Part shown: piece after piece, positions 1 through 13,284 of the stretch | Position numbering within the stretch: the first letter of the stretch is position 1 | Layout of the letters: each line of letters starts with the position of its first letter | NCBI GenBank assembly: GCA_036250195.1 | Contig: JAVHZZ010000004.1 | Coordinates: forward strand, 161,012,727-161,076,726 | DNA from: Mixophyes australis | Lineage: Eukaryota; Chordata; Amphibia; Anura; Limnodynastidae | Length of the DNA: 64,000 nt | Direction of reading: 5' to 3' | The notes under the pieces: generated by a model | The model's database searches: none | What the model was told of the DNA's origin: nothing | The model's input: only the letters and a program-made list of their open reading frames with translations | Translations under genes and position numbers: made by a program

Positions 1-84
1 ACTCATTTTAGAATTTTTGATGATCCCTGTGTATCCAATAGCAAATGTCATATCTAGTCTCAATGATACCTCTACCTAATACTA

Positions 85-304
85 TGGGTAATATTCAATT
101 GTCGGCGGAAACACCATAAATCTTGCGCTCCACGCACTATTACCGTTATTACGGTAATAGTGCGTGGAAAAACCGTTATTACGTATTTTTCTTGCTGGAT
201 TTCAGCTCGCCACTCCCTGAGCCGCGAGCTGGAATCCAGCTAACTATTACCGTAGTAACGGTAATAGTTTTAACGCGGCTGGAAAAATAAATTGAATATG
301 CACC
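85..304. mobile_element. PIF/Harbinger-like palindromic MITE, copy 1
   Basis: The ends are inverted (GGGTAATATTCAATTG at the left, CAATTGAATATG-like in reverse sense at the right). The interior is strongly self-complementary, with repeated TTACCGTTATTACGGTAATAG blocks and a GCTGGATTTCAGCTCGC / GAGCTGGAATCCAGC pair. It is the same family as 1246-1449 and 41111-41334. This copy is the most diverged at its ends, so its target duplication is unclear. It has no coding capacity. Confidence 0.75.
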
Positions 305-1245
305 TTTAAATCTCACTACAGTTGTGCCCATAAAACTGAATACTATAGGTTTAGTTTGTAACATTTTAAAGCAAAGACTTTATTTCAAAATAAACAAAGT
401 ATAAAGAAGGCGTACAACGGTAAAAAACAATGTTATATGTACAGTTTTTTCATGTATAGTAAACTGAAAGAGCAAAATAATAACAACTTGAAGTCACACC
501 AGGGAAAAGTTTCATTCTGAGGTACAAATTACCACAGAGAAGATTTGGGAGAAACATTATGTGCATTTTATGCAATATGAGGATAGTGTTTATGGATACA
601 GTACCATAAATCAGAAGGCGCATTACTGCAAAGTTTATCAATTCAGATTTCACACATTAAGAAACCTTTGTTAATATAATTTGCTTTATGTAGAACTGAA
701 TAAGAAGTGCTTTAATTGTGAAACCAGTAGATTATTAGTGAAATACAAAATAGAGGTCTTACCTCTGTTGGAAAGATCACTTACCATGCTCACAGATTAA
801 ATTGTCAGGTAAACCAGTGTGTGTCCTACTATCAAGCCAAGCATAAGGTAAGTATAAACCATACAACATAGTGCAATAGATCCAGAATAGTGAGTGGACA
901 AACATGGAAAATCTACAATTAGTAAAATGCCCTGGAGCATAAACAGCACTAATATAAGTGAAGTATTGAGGATTAGGCAAATATACTACAACCAAACCTA
1001 TTTTTAGACTTATCCTAAATTTGTGCAGTATCAACAATATATAAAATCTTATGGCAGGCAGCACATAAGGATCTCTTCCTATACTTGTTCTTATCCATTA
1101 TCTGTTACCCCTTATCTGTATTAAAACCGGATCAATAAGATGGGGTAAGTATTTGAGAAGGTGTTAGTGTGATTAAGGAGTTGCAAAAAAGTTCTGTCAG
1201 AGCTGTGATGTTGTGTAAAGAGCTGTTACTTGAAGATACTTCTAA

Positions 1246-1449
1246 GGGGCATATTCAATTAACCGCGATGTTCCTCAGAACATCACAGCTACGCACTTTA
1301 ATCGTTACTAAGGTAGAAACATCCTCTCATTTTTGCTCGCACCTCTATGGGGTGCGAAGAATAATGAGCGGATATTTCTGTAAAAATATCCACCGCAAAG
1401 TGTCTCCGGAATGGTCGCGAGACACTTTGCGGCTAATTGAATTCCCCCC
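1246..1449. mobile_element. PIF/Harbinger-like MITE, copy 2
   Basis: The element is 204 bp long. It starts GGGGCATATTCAATTAA and ends TTAATTGAATTCCCCCC, flanked by TAA on both sides (1243-1245 and 1450-1452). A 3-bp TAA target duplication fits PIF/Harbinger elements. Internal arms pair around 1380-1430 (CACCGCAAAGTGTCTC against GAGACACTTTGCGG). The short open frames across it are by-products of the palindrome. Confidence 0.8.
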
Positions 1450-1589
1450 TAAGAGACTAATAAAACTGGGCTGTGGCCTTGGATTGCATTCTGACCAGGC
1501 GTTACAGGTGTGGATTTTCATAATTCTTTCCATGCGTTTCCTCCATGTCGTAGCTTCTCCCCCATAATCCCAAAAAATCACCATACTAG

Positions 1590-1701
1590 TAGACTAATGT
1601 TAGTGTGGGTACAGTAGAGAATTTAGACTATAAGTTTAATACTCTATAACGTGTTATGTTATATATTGGTGCTATATAAAAAAAGGTGAATAATAATAAT
1701 A

Positions 1702-1735
<34 letters not shown>
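1590..1735 (+). mobile_element. SINE 3' half with TTA/TAA microsatellite tail
   Basis: The segment contains CTAGTAGACTAATG, GAATTTAGACTATAAG and TTGGTGCTATATAA blocks, in the order found in the near-complete SINE at 28006-28331, followed by a (TAA)n/(TTA)n run at 1690-1734. It is 5'-truncated and diverged. Confidence 0.6.
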
Positions 1736-1736
<1 letters not shown>

Positions 1737-1908
1737 GTCTCTAAAAGTTTAATGCAGGAACTAATTGAAATAGTAAAGGTTGAAACAGGAAGTTGAAACT
1801 GAAACTATAGAGAGTGCTGCAGGCTAACAGAGGCCTAGGAGAAATAAAACAAATTTGTGGCCATCCGTGTGGATCACAGTGGATCAAGTGAGCGTACAAC
1901 ACCACATC

Positions 1909-4315
1909 TTACTTATTAGGCAATGACACTTGTACTGACTTGTCCTCAGGCGGCCTGGTCTTGCAGTGTGAGGTGTGTATCCAGGTCTGCAGCCTTTCAC
2001 ACGTTACAGCAGTATAAGTGGTAAATAGTACCTGATATGGTCCCTCCCACAAGGTTCTAAGGATGACTTGCTCTGGTGTATCTTTATGTGTGCCCAATCT
2101 CCATGTTAAATGGAAATACATTGTTTGTCTGGATCCTTAGGTAAGGCAGTTCTGACCCGTGAATTATATGCTTAGACCTTATTGATAAGTGCCTCATAAT
2201 AGTTCAGAATCAGTTTATCAGTTAAATACAAGTTAGTAATATGTGAGGTAACGGGATGTATTGAAGTTAGTCTCATAGGTCTTCCATTAAGATCTTATTA
2301 GGGCGACAAGAAGTTCATCTGGTCATTTTAGGTTTGTCTCAGGGCATATCTCTGCACTTTTATATTTCAAAATGTCATTTTGTTTTTCTACTTGCCATGA
2401 TGCCTGTGGATAGTACTGGCAGGGGAACCTCTGTTGTACTTGTACTGCCTTACAGAGTTCTTTCATGACCTGGGTAGTAAAATGTGACCTATCGCTATTG
2501 ATTAATAGTGGTATATTTGAGACAAAATTCTTTCAGAGTTTTTTTTCTAATTGCAGTTGCATTATCTACTTTTGCACAGGAATAAGCTTCTACTCACCCA
2601 GAATACATACAATGAATGACCAATACATATTAATATTAAAATGTCTTCATTTTAAATAACCTGTAGTTTTACAATGGCCCCTAGTGTTTTGGTGGTTTAA
2701 TCTTTTTCAGGTTTATTGTCCTTGTGTACCTGAAATATGGGACAAGTTTGTCAGTACAAGCATCCTGTCAGTCTGCCAATAGGTTTTTCTATGATTCTGA
2801 TCTTGATTCTGTAAAATTGCTATAGCTTTAAGAGTGGCCATAAGAGACTAATCAGTTGAAAGTGTCAGTAACATGTGTAGCCTGAGGGGAGTAAAGTATT
2901 TCCTCTTGTAACATCATCTTGTCGTTTTACATTTTAATAACAGCAACAGGACAAATATCATTGAGAACCAATATATGAAGAGAGGATAGATCCGCTCTGC
3001 TTCCACAACTGCCCAGAATAGTGTATCACACAACGCATAGCAAAAATTATTAAAAATATTAACAGATTTTCCAGAGTATTTATATAAGTAAGAGGAATTA
3101 GTTTAACAACATGGACTGAATTCAGTGAAGGCAAACACTTACTTTCAATGATCTTATGCTGAGAACATACTTTGAAACCAAATTCCCTTTCTCATTCCAG
3201 GCAACATCAAATCTAGATTGTATACAAGAGTGTCTTGTAAATCAGTTAGTAGCACAGTAACCTGGACTGTGTCATGGAAGCAATAATGGAGTTTATCTTG
3301 AACATGTTGGTGTAACTGAGTTGCAGGGTAAAACAAAGGCAACCTGGCATTATAACAACATTCTCTGATAAAAATATGTTAATACTTAATAAGCCTAGTA
3401 TTGATCAAAATATACTGCAGTTACTGTACGTGGTAGAGCGACAATAAGTTGTCATATCCTTGTGTAACATAGAGTTGTACAGTTATGACAACAAACCCGT
3501 ATTTTTCATGACAAAACAATGTAAAAAGGTTTTGTGTAAAACAGGCAGACACGAAGCAGGTGCAGATGTTTAAGCTTGTTTGATAATTGAGGAGGCTTTC
3601 ACAGCTTCTATGTCCCAAGGAAGAGATTCAGAAATGTTCATTCATGTCAAGGTCTGACAATAGAAGCATACCCCAGAATCCACTGACGGCAATAACAAGC
3701 CATACTCAAAAGATTCTAATTTGAAACATAGTCATTGGTTTGGGTACTTTGGGTAAAGAGATCTTTCTCCAATGTAATGTACTTTGGGCCGGCATAACTG
3801 AAGTTTCTCTGTAGCTTTGTGTCCCTTCTAGGAGAAGGAAGAGAGTAAATGTACAGACTGAACTGTTCTTGATTCTGCAGAAGAATAGAAGTATAGAACC
3901 TCTGGAAAAGTTTGTGTCATCAAGCTAATTTTTAAGAATTTGAGAAAAGAGTGATGGCAACTCAGTGTACCCTTGTAGAGCCCCTTCCAGGTGTACTGTA
4001 GCCTTACCTATATGTAGGTACAAAAATACAGTTTTGGGTGAATAGATATAGAGATGAAAACGGAACACAAATCTATGGTAAAATGTGTAGGGGTTGGATG
4101 TATACATAAAACAATTGAAGCAGAGTTAATAAGGAAACTGGGTAAAACAACATTATTTACAGCGCCTGTATGACGTGGCTGTTATCCTTCCCAGGGTTTT
4201 TAGCTACAAGATTAGGCGTATTAAAAGGACTTTATTAGGCACAATCATTTTTTGTGAGTAGATCATGAATTAGAGGTCATATTCCTTTTTTCCACTTGAA
4301 GCTACAATATGTCCT
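1909..4315 (-). pseudogene. pol: Decayed endogenous retrovirus pol (RT to integrase)
   Basis: Reading the minus strand from 4315 down to 1909 gives, in pol order, fragments of a retroviral polyprotein. Reverse transcriptase is recognisable by an SPFNTP motif near 4214-4232, a QGYTE...SLFSQILK block within 3925-4107, and a CRQWILGY thumb motif around 3650-3700. A connection/RNase H-like segment with FTLFCHEK lies in 3421-3618. The integrase core follows, with the aspartate of an SDR motif at 2491-2493 and the glutamate about 35 codons later at 2386-2388. The integrase C-terminal WEGPYQV and WIHTSHCK motifs lie in 1909-2121. These motifs resemble class I (gamma/epsilon-like) retroviruses. The frame changes repeatedly and stops are common, so no functional protein is encoded. 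I recognise no gag, env or LTR, although 1740-1900 or the region above 4315 could hold remnants. It sits antisense to the host gene. Confidence 0.85.
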
Positions 4316-4399
4316 ATAAAAACAGTCATGTGATTGGCTCTTTTAAAACACAATATTGCTTTGCTGATAGTTAATTTATCAAGAGGAAGATGGGATGGA

Positions 4400-7300
4400 T
4401 ATGAAAAAAATTATCATTTATTTGATTACTGACACATGTTAATCATCTTTCACAAGTCGTATTATACAAATTGTCTCAAGCCTTAATATTAAATTGCTCA
4501 ATTATCAGGAGACTGACCAGTTGTGTCTGACAATGTTACAGTACAGTGTTACATACACAGACAGATCTTCTATGATTATTAAAGGTAATATTGAGCAGAT
4601 ACTGCAACATGCTATTCATAGGTAGCTTTACTGTTCATTTGTATCATGACCAGTAGCCTTTTAGTAAATAAATGTGGAATTGTTTCAGGATAGATGCCAT
4701 ACACAGTATCATAATTGGATAATTTAGCATGAGCTGCATTAATTGGGTTAGTAAGCCTTTGAGATATTAAAACTGGATGCTTTCCCTTGGAGAATAATTA
4801 TCATCTAGACAACAGAACTGCACAGAGAGGTCTTCTTGTCCTGCAGCGTTACAATATTGGTATCAAATGCAGTGCCAGCATACATGAGCACACAAGCATA
4901 CGGTATATGCTATTCACTTCTTTTTTGTTTTGCTGTCATTATTATTTTTATAAAGGAGCCTGTAAAAAGATTCAGGACTGTTCTATACAAGCACAGTCTT
5001 CTTTCTAGCTTTGTAGTAGTTACTGCTTCTACTTAGATGGCTAATGGGATATATACAGGTCATAACAATGCCAGGAACATTCAAGAGCACAGTGTTTGCT
5101 GAACTATGAACAACATCATTCTCAAACATGAAGTTGTATGCTGTTTTTTTTGTTGTTTTTTTTAAATCAATCATTTTAAAATGAAAATGTTTTTGGGTCC
5201 ATTGTGCCTGGTTCGCAGCAGGCTGATTCTACTACACTCAAAGTGCAAATGTTACAAGCCATGTAAAGGTACTTCCTAAATTCCCTTTAAGATTTCCTTC
5301 CTCATTAAATTTGCATTCTTTATATATTTTTATGAACTGCTGATATGAGCCTCATTAAGGAATATTACATGGGGGCAGATAGAGTGCAATTAATTTGTCT
5401 TTATTTTAAATACCATATAGATGTAGCATCCATTAAATTGTTTTCTAACATCAGTGATTTTATTAATCTTTCGCATTGTGCTGCTAGAAGGAAACACATT
5501 GTATCGCGTTCGGTAGGTTTTAAAAAAGAAAGTATTATTGAAATTCCCTGGAATACATCTTTGTGCCTCTAAATAGCACTTTGAGAGGATCCTACTACTC
5601 ATGGCAGATGAATGAAGTACATGTGTATTGTGCTCTGTGAATCAAACTACTATGTTGACATCCTGGCTTAAATTACTGAATTGGTAGGATCAGTGGTTCA
5701 AGCGGAGGTTACCGTCAGTCAATTTCAGGAAAAACATGGACGGCTGAATATCAGAGAACTGTAAGTGATTGTCAGTTATCTTCACTCAGACCACAGATGC
5801 TACAACGTGCCCCCTTTGAAATCTTTAATCCATTCCAGTGCATGATAGTCTAGTCTGGCTTCCATTATAACAGGGAAACAAACATTGGGTCCCACTACTA
5901 TAATGAAATTGAATGTTGAAATGCACTGGAACCCATCCTGACCTCATTGGGCTGTTGGGGCAAGACTAATTAACAAAGACCCCTAACACCCCTGCACATT
6001 ATACAAAAAATAAAAATAAACACACATACACAATTTTCAAAGACTCTTCAGTCAATTCCAATTTCAGCGATACAGTGGAGCCCTGGGCAGAATTTGGGCT
6101 GGAAATACTGGTCTATTTGATAAGTAAATTAAAGCAAGCTAGAACAGACTGTTGATGCACTTAGATCATCATGTCAGTTTGTTTTATTATTGTTATTGTT
6201 GTTTTCAAATATTGAAAATCCTCAAATTATGAGCTGTTGGGGATGAGCACAGACTCAAGTTAAGAAACACTGCTCTAAAGCACAGGCTTGTTGACTCTAG
6301 TCTAGATGCACACTTCAAACTTCTTTGCAAACTCATTACAATACTTTTAAGGGCACCACTTGTGTTGTAAGGAATGAAATATACATATACATTATATTCT
6401 ATAAGAACTAGTCACTGCTAATACTTGTAAACAATGTAATGTAGATATTAGGAAAGAGTATAAAGCTCACAGTGTAAATGCTCAGAATTAAAAAATTTGG
6501 GGGTGTGAAGTCATATTTTCTCAAAACCCTCCATTTTCATAGTAGCCATTGTTTAAAGTATCATTTCATATATAAAAGTATTACACATCTACAACTACTA
6601 CACTTTCAATTTTCAATAATTGATGAGAAATTGCTACACAGGACACATGCTAATTCATTATCATATGTACTTCTCAGAAATTTCACTGTGGCAAATTTAA
6701 TCCACCTTTTTTTTTTTACAATTTAATGAAATATAATACCAATAATCTGTGTGACATTTATTATCATTTTTCATTAATTCCTCTTGACTTCCAGCTGAGA
6801 TATCCACCTATAGCTGATAATGTTCCCTCTTCTCGGAAATTGTCTCTTACCATATGTGAGCACTTGCCTTTTGCAGAGCTTACCTCTTACAAACGCAGTA
6901 CATCATGTACCCTGGTACCAAAATATCTCTCATATAATTCATATATTCATTGTCGCTGTATTTTTTCTGCTAGTGATAAGGTTTAGTAAAACTGAATATT
7001 TTTGCCACATCTCTGAGTTATCAACTTCATTTGACCTGCATTTAAGTACCGGATTGTTTGTGGATAGGCTTCCCACCACACCAACCCCTTCACATCTTAC
7101 TGTACTCCACTAAAAATATTACATTATTACATTCTCTACCACTACAGCTGTGTTTTATACTTTATTGGGGTTTAGAGATAAGAGCACGTTTATTTGGAAT
7201 ATATGGTGTGATTGGGTGCTCTTTGAATCACAGATTATGCACCTGATGGCACCATATGCCATGCTGCATTCCTCTTGTTACCCTCAGCTGCTCCTAAGGT

Positions 7301-7430
7301 TACCACAGAGGAGTGTGGTGTGGTAGTTATTCTCGTGATTTGTCTCACAAAAGAGGCAATGAATCCTCATTTATCCTATTCTACATAAACATATTACTTC
7401 AGGATAAGATTTCATGCACCCTATATAAGT
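4400..7430. other. Intron sequence with no recognised feature
   Basis: I see only AT-rich, non-repetitive-looking intron here, with short chance open frames (for example 6478-6726 and 6820-7113) that lack codon bias or recognisable domains. Diverged transposon remnants may be present but I cannot assign them. Confidence 0.5.
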
Positions 7431-7434
7431 ATGT

Positions 7435-7600
7435 CATACTGCCTGCTTTCCTGGAACGTCTAGGAGACTCCCGAAATTTTCCTGGACTCCCAGGAGAGAT
7501 GTTGCCCTCCCGCATCCCGCCACAATTGCATCGCCACACTCCCCAGAGAGAAGGTAAAAAAACTGGCTGAAAATTTTAACTAAGCTGGCAGTCTCTTAAA
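7435..7600 (+). mobile_element. Fragment of the CATACTTGCC hAT-like MITE family
   Basis: It begins CATACTGCCTGC and carries the CCTGGACTCCCAGGAGAG-type blocks seen at the ends of the elements at 22990-23227 and 46186-46444. The matching right end was not found, so it looks truncated or diverged. The stretch from 7600 to 8100 is not assigned. Confidence 0.5.
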
Positions 7601-8149
7601 TGAACAGTGTGGCTAACAGACCTAAACAAGAATATATCTGCAGGAAGAGTTCCTCCGACCCTTGCTGCTAGTGTTTGTCAGGGCCATTTCTTCCATGAGG
7701 CAAGTTAAGTACCTCATCTCAGGAGGCAACGTACAAGGGATAGAAGAAATGAGTTTGTATCCTATCCGCCAACTTACCCCGCCCAAAATTACAGAAACCG
7801 GCTGCACTCTGCCATACCTGAGTGCAGGAGGAAGTTCAGCTCCAAACTTGTCATCTGCAATCCCTTCTGTAGTCACCGCTGTAGCATCACAGTGAGTGCA
7901 CAAGAGAAAAGTGCAGAGTTACACAAGTCTCTTGTGCTCTCACTACATCTTCTGCTCTTACTTCACTTACTTTGTCAGTCTGTGTGGTCATAAAGCAGTG
8001 ATAGAAGGAAGGAGCACCTGATGACTGCACATCTGGTTCTCTTAAATAATAGCATATTAAATAATGGCTCACTAAAAGTAAGTTGAACAGAGCATAAACA
8101 AACTATATTAAAATTGCTGTATAGTTTTGAGAGGCAGGTATATTATTTT

Positions 8150-8881
8150 AAAATTAAATATAAGCTCGCAAATCTCTGAAGGGATAAATCAACATTAAAT
8201 TGCTAAAAACAAAATCATAATGAAAATGCGTGCAATTGAAAAGGCATTGAATCACTTCCAGTTATTAATCTAATAAAGCTTATTTCTGAGAGATTTATCA
8301 TTTAAATACATAAAATTACCTTTACCGAACAAAAAGGGTTCTTAGAACAGACTGTCCATCGAATTTTGCTGGGAACTTCTTCTTACCAGATTTATTTCAT
8401 TAAGCTACCACTGTTGCTTTATAATAGTCTCTGGTGCATACAACCAGGGTTGTGGGAAAAAGCAGCACTATTAGATGCCTGCTGCTACTCGAAACCTACT
8501 AAAAGATTAATTGACCGGTGAAGTCTGGAGTGAAAGATATTTATTTAGCATGTAATAATTGAATTGCTCACTGATAGCCTAGACACAGAGTGATGGCATC
8601 ACAGTCCCTCATTGTATCCAATGTTCCTGTTTTCCACTGTCTTTGTTACAATCCTTGAAGTTATATTTCACTTCAGAGAGGAGATTGTTATACTTGTCTT
8701 TACAGACCATATGGCATATGATCTCCAAATTCTGATTCCAGATTTGTTATAAATCCAACTAAAGTCTGAGAATCAATCAGTCCTGAATTTTTTAAAGTGA
8801 TCTTGTGATGCTCAATTAAGATGTTAGTGCCAGTTTTACTCTTTTCAAAAAAGAAATATCATGGCTTTGAAGTATACATCT

Positions 8882-8937
<56 letters not shown>

Positions 8938-9830
8938 CTACATAATGTATATATATCCTCATTTCCATTTATTACAATAGGTAATTGATTCTATGTACCA
9001 TGGCCAATTTGGTGCAATCCATCACTGGTAGACTCTGGAGGGCAAATGCTCTCCCATGTGTGAGAGCATGAATACATATAAGACCTATTTCCTGTATGTG
9101 TATAGACAAAATTATAATTTCTGTGTATAGCTCAGCTCACAATTTACTATTTTCAAACATCAAAACATATTAGATAAACCTTTGATTTTTCGTACCATTT
9201 TTTTTTTGTTCATGATGGACGCAAAGTAAAAAGGGAGGAGTGTGAATGATTAATGCAGATTTCTTGGAAGAAAATATTGCAGGGTGCCGTCCTTTTGATT
9301 ACAAGCTTCAGAATTAGTCAACATTTCCATAATTCTAAACCAATATACACCTGTTTCCCCACTGTGATGTGAAGGCACAACTTAATTTAACAGATGCCCC
9401 GCTGTGCTAAATCTCTCATTAAATACCAAGCTAGTTCTGTAATTTAAAGTTACAGAGTCACTGTTTTAAAAGGATTGCTTTTGTGTTATGGAATTAATAA
9501 GAAGTTAATGATGCCCTTTTGCAAGAAGCCTTCGGTTTTCAACATCAAATAAGGAATACACAAAGGATAGCTGTGTGATACCTGTTTTTTTTTAAAGAAG
9601 CTACAAATTTCAAATGTTATTGCATGCATTTATGTTAAACTCAATGGCCATTGCAAAAGCAATTCCAGGCAAGGATTATCTACAGTGTTATTGTATTTCA
9701 CATAAATTACATTTAGGAACACACAGCTAATGATTGTACCTTAGGAGTAACTAAGTGAACAAACGTTAATTACCCAGCTTGTGACTGTTTCAGCAGTAGT
9801 CACACATTGTTTTATAAAGTGGTAGGACGT
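8150..9830. other. Repeat-poor tract, possible conserved non-coding DNA
   Basis: Apart from the (AT)n run at 8885-8935, this tract lacks transposon hallmarks. It contains homeodomain-like cores (GTTAATTACC near 9765, AGTTATTAATCTAATAAAGC near 8260). The texture resembles conserved non-coding sequence of developmental RNA-binding-protein genes. This is inference only and needs cross-species alignment. Confidence 0.3.
8885..8935. repeat. (AT)n microsatellite
   Basis: An uninterrupted TA/AT dinucleotide run of about 50 bp, read directly from the sequence. Confidence 0.95.
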
Positions 9831-9839
9831 GCCTGCTAT

Positions 9840-12220
9840 GAAAAGGGTGGTGATTCACTGGGATCCCAATGACTGTAGGAGAATTTTGTAGGGGGCGAAA
9901 GCTACCTAACTAGGCGACTTTCATATTATATACTTTATACTAACAAGTAAAGAAAAAGTCAATGGAGAATAATTCCCATTCCCTGCAAGGGCTCAATGGC
10001 TTAGGCAGCTTTTTTCCTGGATTTTTTATTTAGTTTTTCAGCATAAAACAAAGAAGCAAGAATAACACTGTAAAAACTAAGTGAAAAGGCGGAAGGCAGG
10101 AGTGTCGCCAGATGAGCTCCATATGGAGAACATTTATTGAGCACCAGAGCTGAATCCACCAATGATGATGCAGACAGCTCACATAAGCGCCCGGCTGGAT
10201 CGCAACCCTGGACTAATGACGTAGAACATGGTGAGGGGGTTTTCACATCATGATGGGTGGTGTCCGTGTCATGGTGGGGGCGTGACCACATCCTTCGGTC
10301 TCTCCAGTGCTTCTGAAGCATTAGGCAAACCTTACTCCAGTCTCCTCCCATGAAAACACCCTTGCATTGCCACTTGCACCATTGGCATGACATCAGCTCA
10401 CACTGCTAGTGGGACATATCCCATTGTCTTAAATCTGAAAAATCAAATGTCAGGACAGTAAATCATGTCTGCGTTAAATATTGTTTGTGGAAACGTAAAA
10501 CTACATACTTCTATACTTCTGTATATAACTGCTTTATTAATCATTTGTATATTTCCTTACATTTTCATCTATAAAGATGATAGCTCTCAATATATTTCTT
10601 AGCGTGCATTTAATGTTGCCTCTCATAAACTTTGTTTTATAACAGTCCAACAAACTGGAAAAATGTAGCCCATTGTCCATGTTCCAGAATTGAAGCCCTT
10701 CAGGCCTGCAGGTTGTTTTCACTTTGGTTTTATTAGGAATTTGTATTTTATTTCCAAGTCTCACTTAGCAAAGTTTATATACAGATTATTTTTTTCATAA
10801 GAGCTAGGACTTTCGTTTGGTAGTATGTTTTAGTTTACTATAGGGAAATGGGCAAAATCACACAAAAATACACTTTTCCATCATTCTTCTCATAGTTACT
10901 ATTTAGAGCAACTGCAGGACATTACCTCAAAATGTTATTGGCAAGTTCTTCACCAAGTATGAGGATATCAGATATGTGTACTTTTATAAAGGTGTGCGGT
11001 AGATATAGATTTTTATATAGAACCTACAATACACTGATACCTGTCAGCTATCACATCTAGCCAAATTGTGCTGGAAATGAACCCGCATGCTCCCATCCTC
11101 ACTTTCCTTGGCCTCTCAAGGGACTTTTTATCTTTTAGGCAATTTTATGTTGTCTGTGTCATTTACAACTTGGCGGTTTTTGTCAACAGGGAGGAAGCAG
11201 AGTGTATCTGGATGACAGCCAAGAATGATATAGATTATCAGCTGAGCAAATAAATTCATCTGTGCCTAGCTGGTTTTCAAGGGTGTCATTTTCTTCTTTA
11301 TTACTTTGCCTTCAAATCTTTTCCTACATATTTGCCTTTTATATACTATTTATTTCTGTATATAATATCAGTTTCCATGTCATAACCTATATCTTTGCTT
11401 GCTCTACCTCTCCTTATGGCACCTATTTTATTCTTAGTATATACTGTAGTTTCACCCATTGGGGGTCTAAAATATGAGTTTGAAATATCTCATGTAAAAG
11501 ACAGTAGTTGAATAGAAAATAATGCATCATTTTGACAACATTTACTATTTTGTTCCTCCTGAGCATTTGTAATACAGTGTAGTACCTTCCATTAATCTGC
11601 AGATGTCACTGTTGCAGCTGCCGTATATACAAATAGAAATATGGTACACAGTGTTTCCACTTACAGGTTTTTTACCCATTTTTTCACAGTTTCCCACATT
11701 GTTTACAGTTACAGGATTATTTTACTCTGCAGTTACTTTTCCTGGTAAGTATATAATTTTATGCATATACCATGGCATTTTAAGTACAAATATTGACAGG
11801 AAAAAACAGGTTGAGACCAGGAAATCTGGAATTTGAAAGTGGAAACACTGATTGTACAGCCAAACAGAACTGCTTTCAGACAATAAACATATTTTATGAT
11901 AAGCAAAACTGTTCTATGAAAATTGATATCCACTGTGCTCTTTCACCCATATGAAATATACAGTTGGTTCATGGATATATTCTTCTTCCAATTACTATGA
12001 GATCATTTTGCCAAGTTCTTCCCAGATAAGGTATCCTCCATCTGGGCTGTGATCCTGACAGTGCCATGAAATGACTTCCAGGGTACCACACTAACAAATG
12101 GGGGTCTTCTGGCCCCTTAGGCCAGTTTTGATCACGTGGGTGTAAAAGATTTTGGGAAAACTAACCAGGGAATCTTTCTCACTACAGTCTTCTTTCAAGA
12201 ACTACTAAAGTAAGTAGTTG
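9840..12220. other. Intron sequence with no recognised feature
   Basis: No domain, repeat family or RNA gene is recognised. The longest open frame (10001-10393, minus, 130 codons) has no recognisable motif and sits in low-complexity-flanked intron. I regard it as chance. Confidence 0.5.
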
Positions 12221-12224
12221 TCAG

Positions 12225-12770
12225 ACCTCTTCTGAAAAGATCTTCTGTAGACCCAGCTGCATGTCTAACTATAGATATCTTCCTTATTTGGTAACTGGAG
12301 GCCAACATTACAACCCACAATATTTATGATCCATTCCAGGCAGGATTCATGAAATAATATAGTACTAAAATAGCACAGGTTTATGTGCTAAATGATTTTT
12401 TGGTGGAAATGGGCAGAGGTAATTATTCTTTCTTAATCTACAAGAAACAGAATTGAGCTTCCTACCGAGTGCTTATGAGACACATTCCTGCCACGTAACA
12501 CCTATTCCTCAATCACTACATTACCTGGCTGTAAAACTATGAAACCTTTTCAAGATAAGCTTGTTGTCATTCAAAGCCCTTCATACTCAAGGTCTAGCTG
12601 CTTGAAGCAATTTTTGACCACATAGGCACCTACTTGCACACTTTGATGGACTATTAGCAATATGTACAATCTACCTGAACTCCTCTGGGGCTCAAACCTT
12701 TACTTATGCAGCCACTAGGCATGCAGTCCTTTGTTGCTTGCATTCTGGAGCACCGATCAGAGAGTTTGGC
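12225..12770 (+). mobile_element. L2-type LINE fragment: reverse transcriptase remnants
   Basis: Conceptual translation gives pieces of an L2/CR1-group reverse transcriptase in order: a KRSSVDPAA block just after 12230, an IYDPFQAGFMK block around 12328-12350 followed by VLNDFL, and a late LLSFKALHTQGLAA block near 12565-12605. The C-terminal region of this ORF type continues to about 12770. Stops and frameshifts are frequent. The sequence is interrupted by about 1.1 kb of other DNA (including the MITE at 13285-13460) and appears to resume at 13860. Confidence 0.75.
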
Positions 12771-13284
12771 TGCTCAGAGAGGAGTAACTTCCCATTGAGC
12801 AGCCAAGGAGCTGACAGAAGAAGCAGAGGAGGACAGAAGCAGTGCAGGAGAACCTGCTATCCCAACATGTGACCGTGTGGTACACAATTAGAAAGAAAAG
12901 TTTGTTTTAAAAGCAAGTAAATATCATGTTTCCAAAATGAGACCATTAGTTAAAAGCCTACTTTTTTCACAAAGGACAAACAGGGTAGTCATGAAGACAT
13001 GAACCAACTGTAGTGAATCAAAGATTAGTAAATCCACACCAGTGTCAATCAAGAAAGAGCGTGGACATGTACATAATAAATACAGTACATAATTTTAAGT
13101 TACTAATATAAATTCATTTTGTTTAAATTCACTAATATGCCTGTACTTTCAAGGACTACATTACAAAAACAAAGTAGATCCTGTAGAGTTATTGAAGAAT
13201 GCTATGCAATATTGTCGATTACGCCAATATGCTCAGTGTTTGCTCTCTTGCTTTGTGACAACTTATCACTTCACTACAAGTCTA

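Noticed and set aside
1345..1584. Overlapping open frames on both strands
   Set aside because: They mirror each other because the MITE at 1246-1449 is palindromic.
6180..6310. Possible hAT fragment (GAAACACTGCTCTAAAGC)
   Set aside because: Only a short similarity, with no inverted partner or target duplication found.
10001..10393. 130-codon minus-strand open frame
   Set aside because: No motif, no splice or promoter context, and composition like the surrounding intron. Probably chance.
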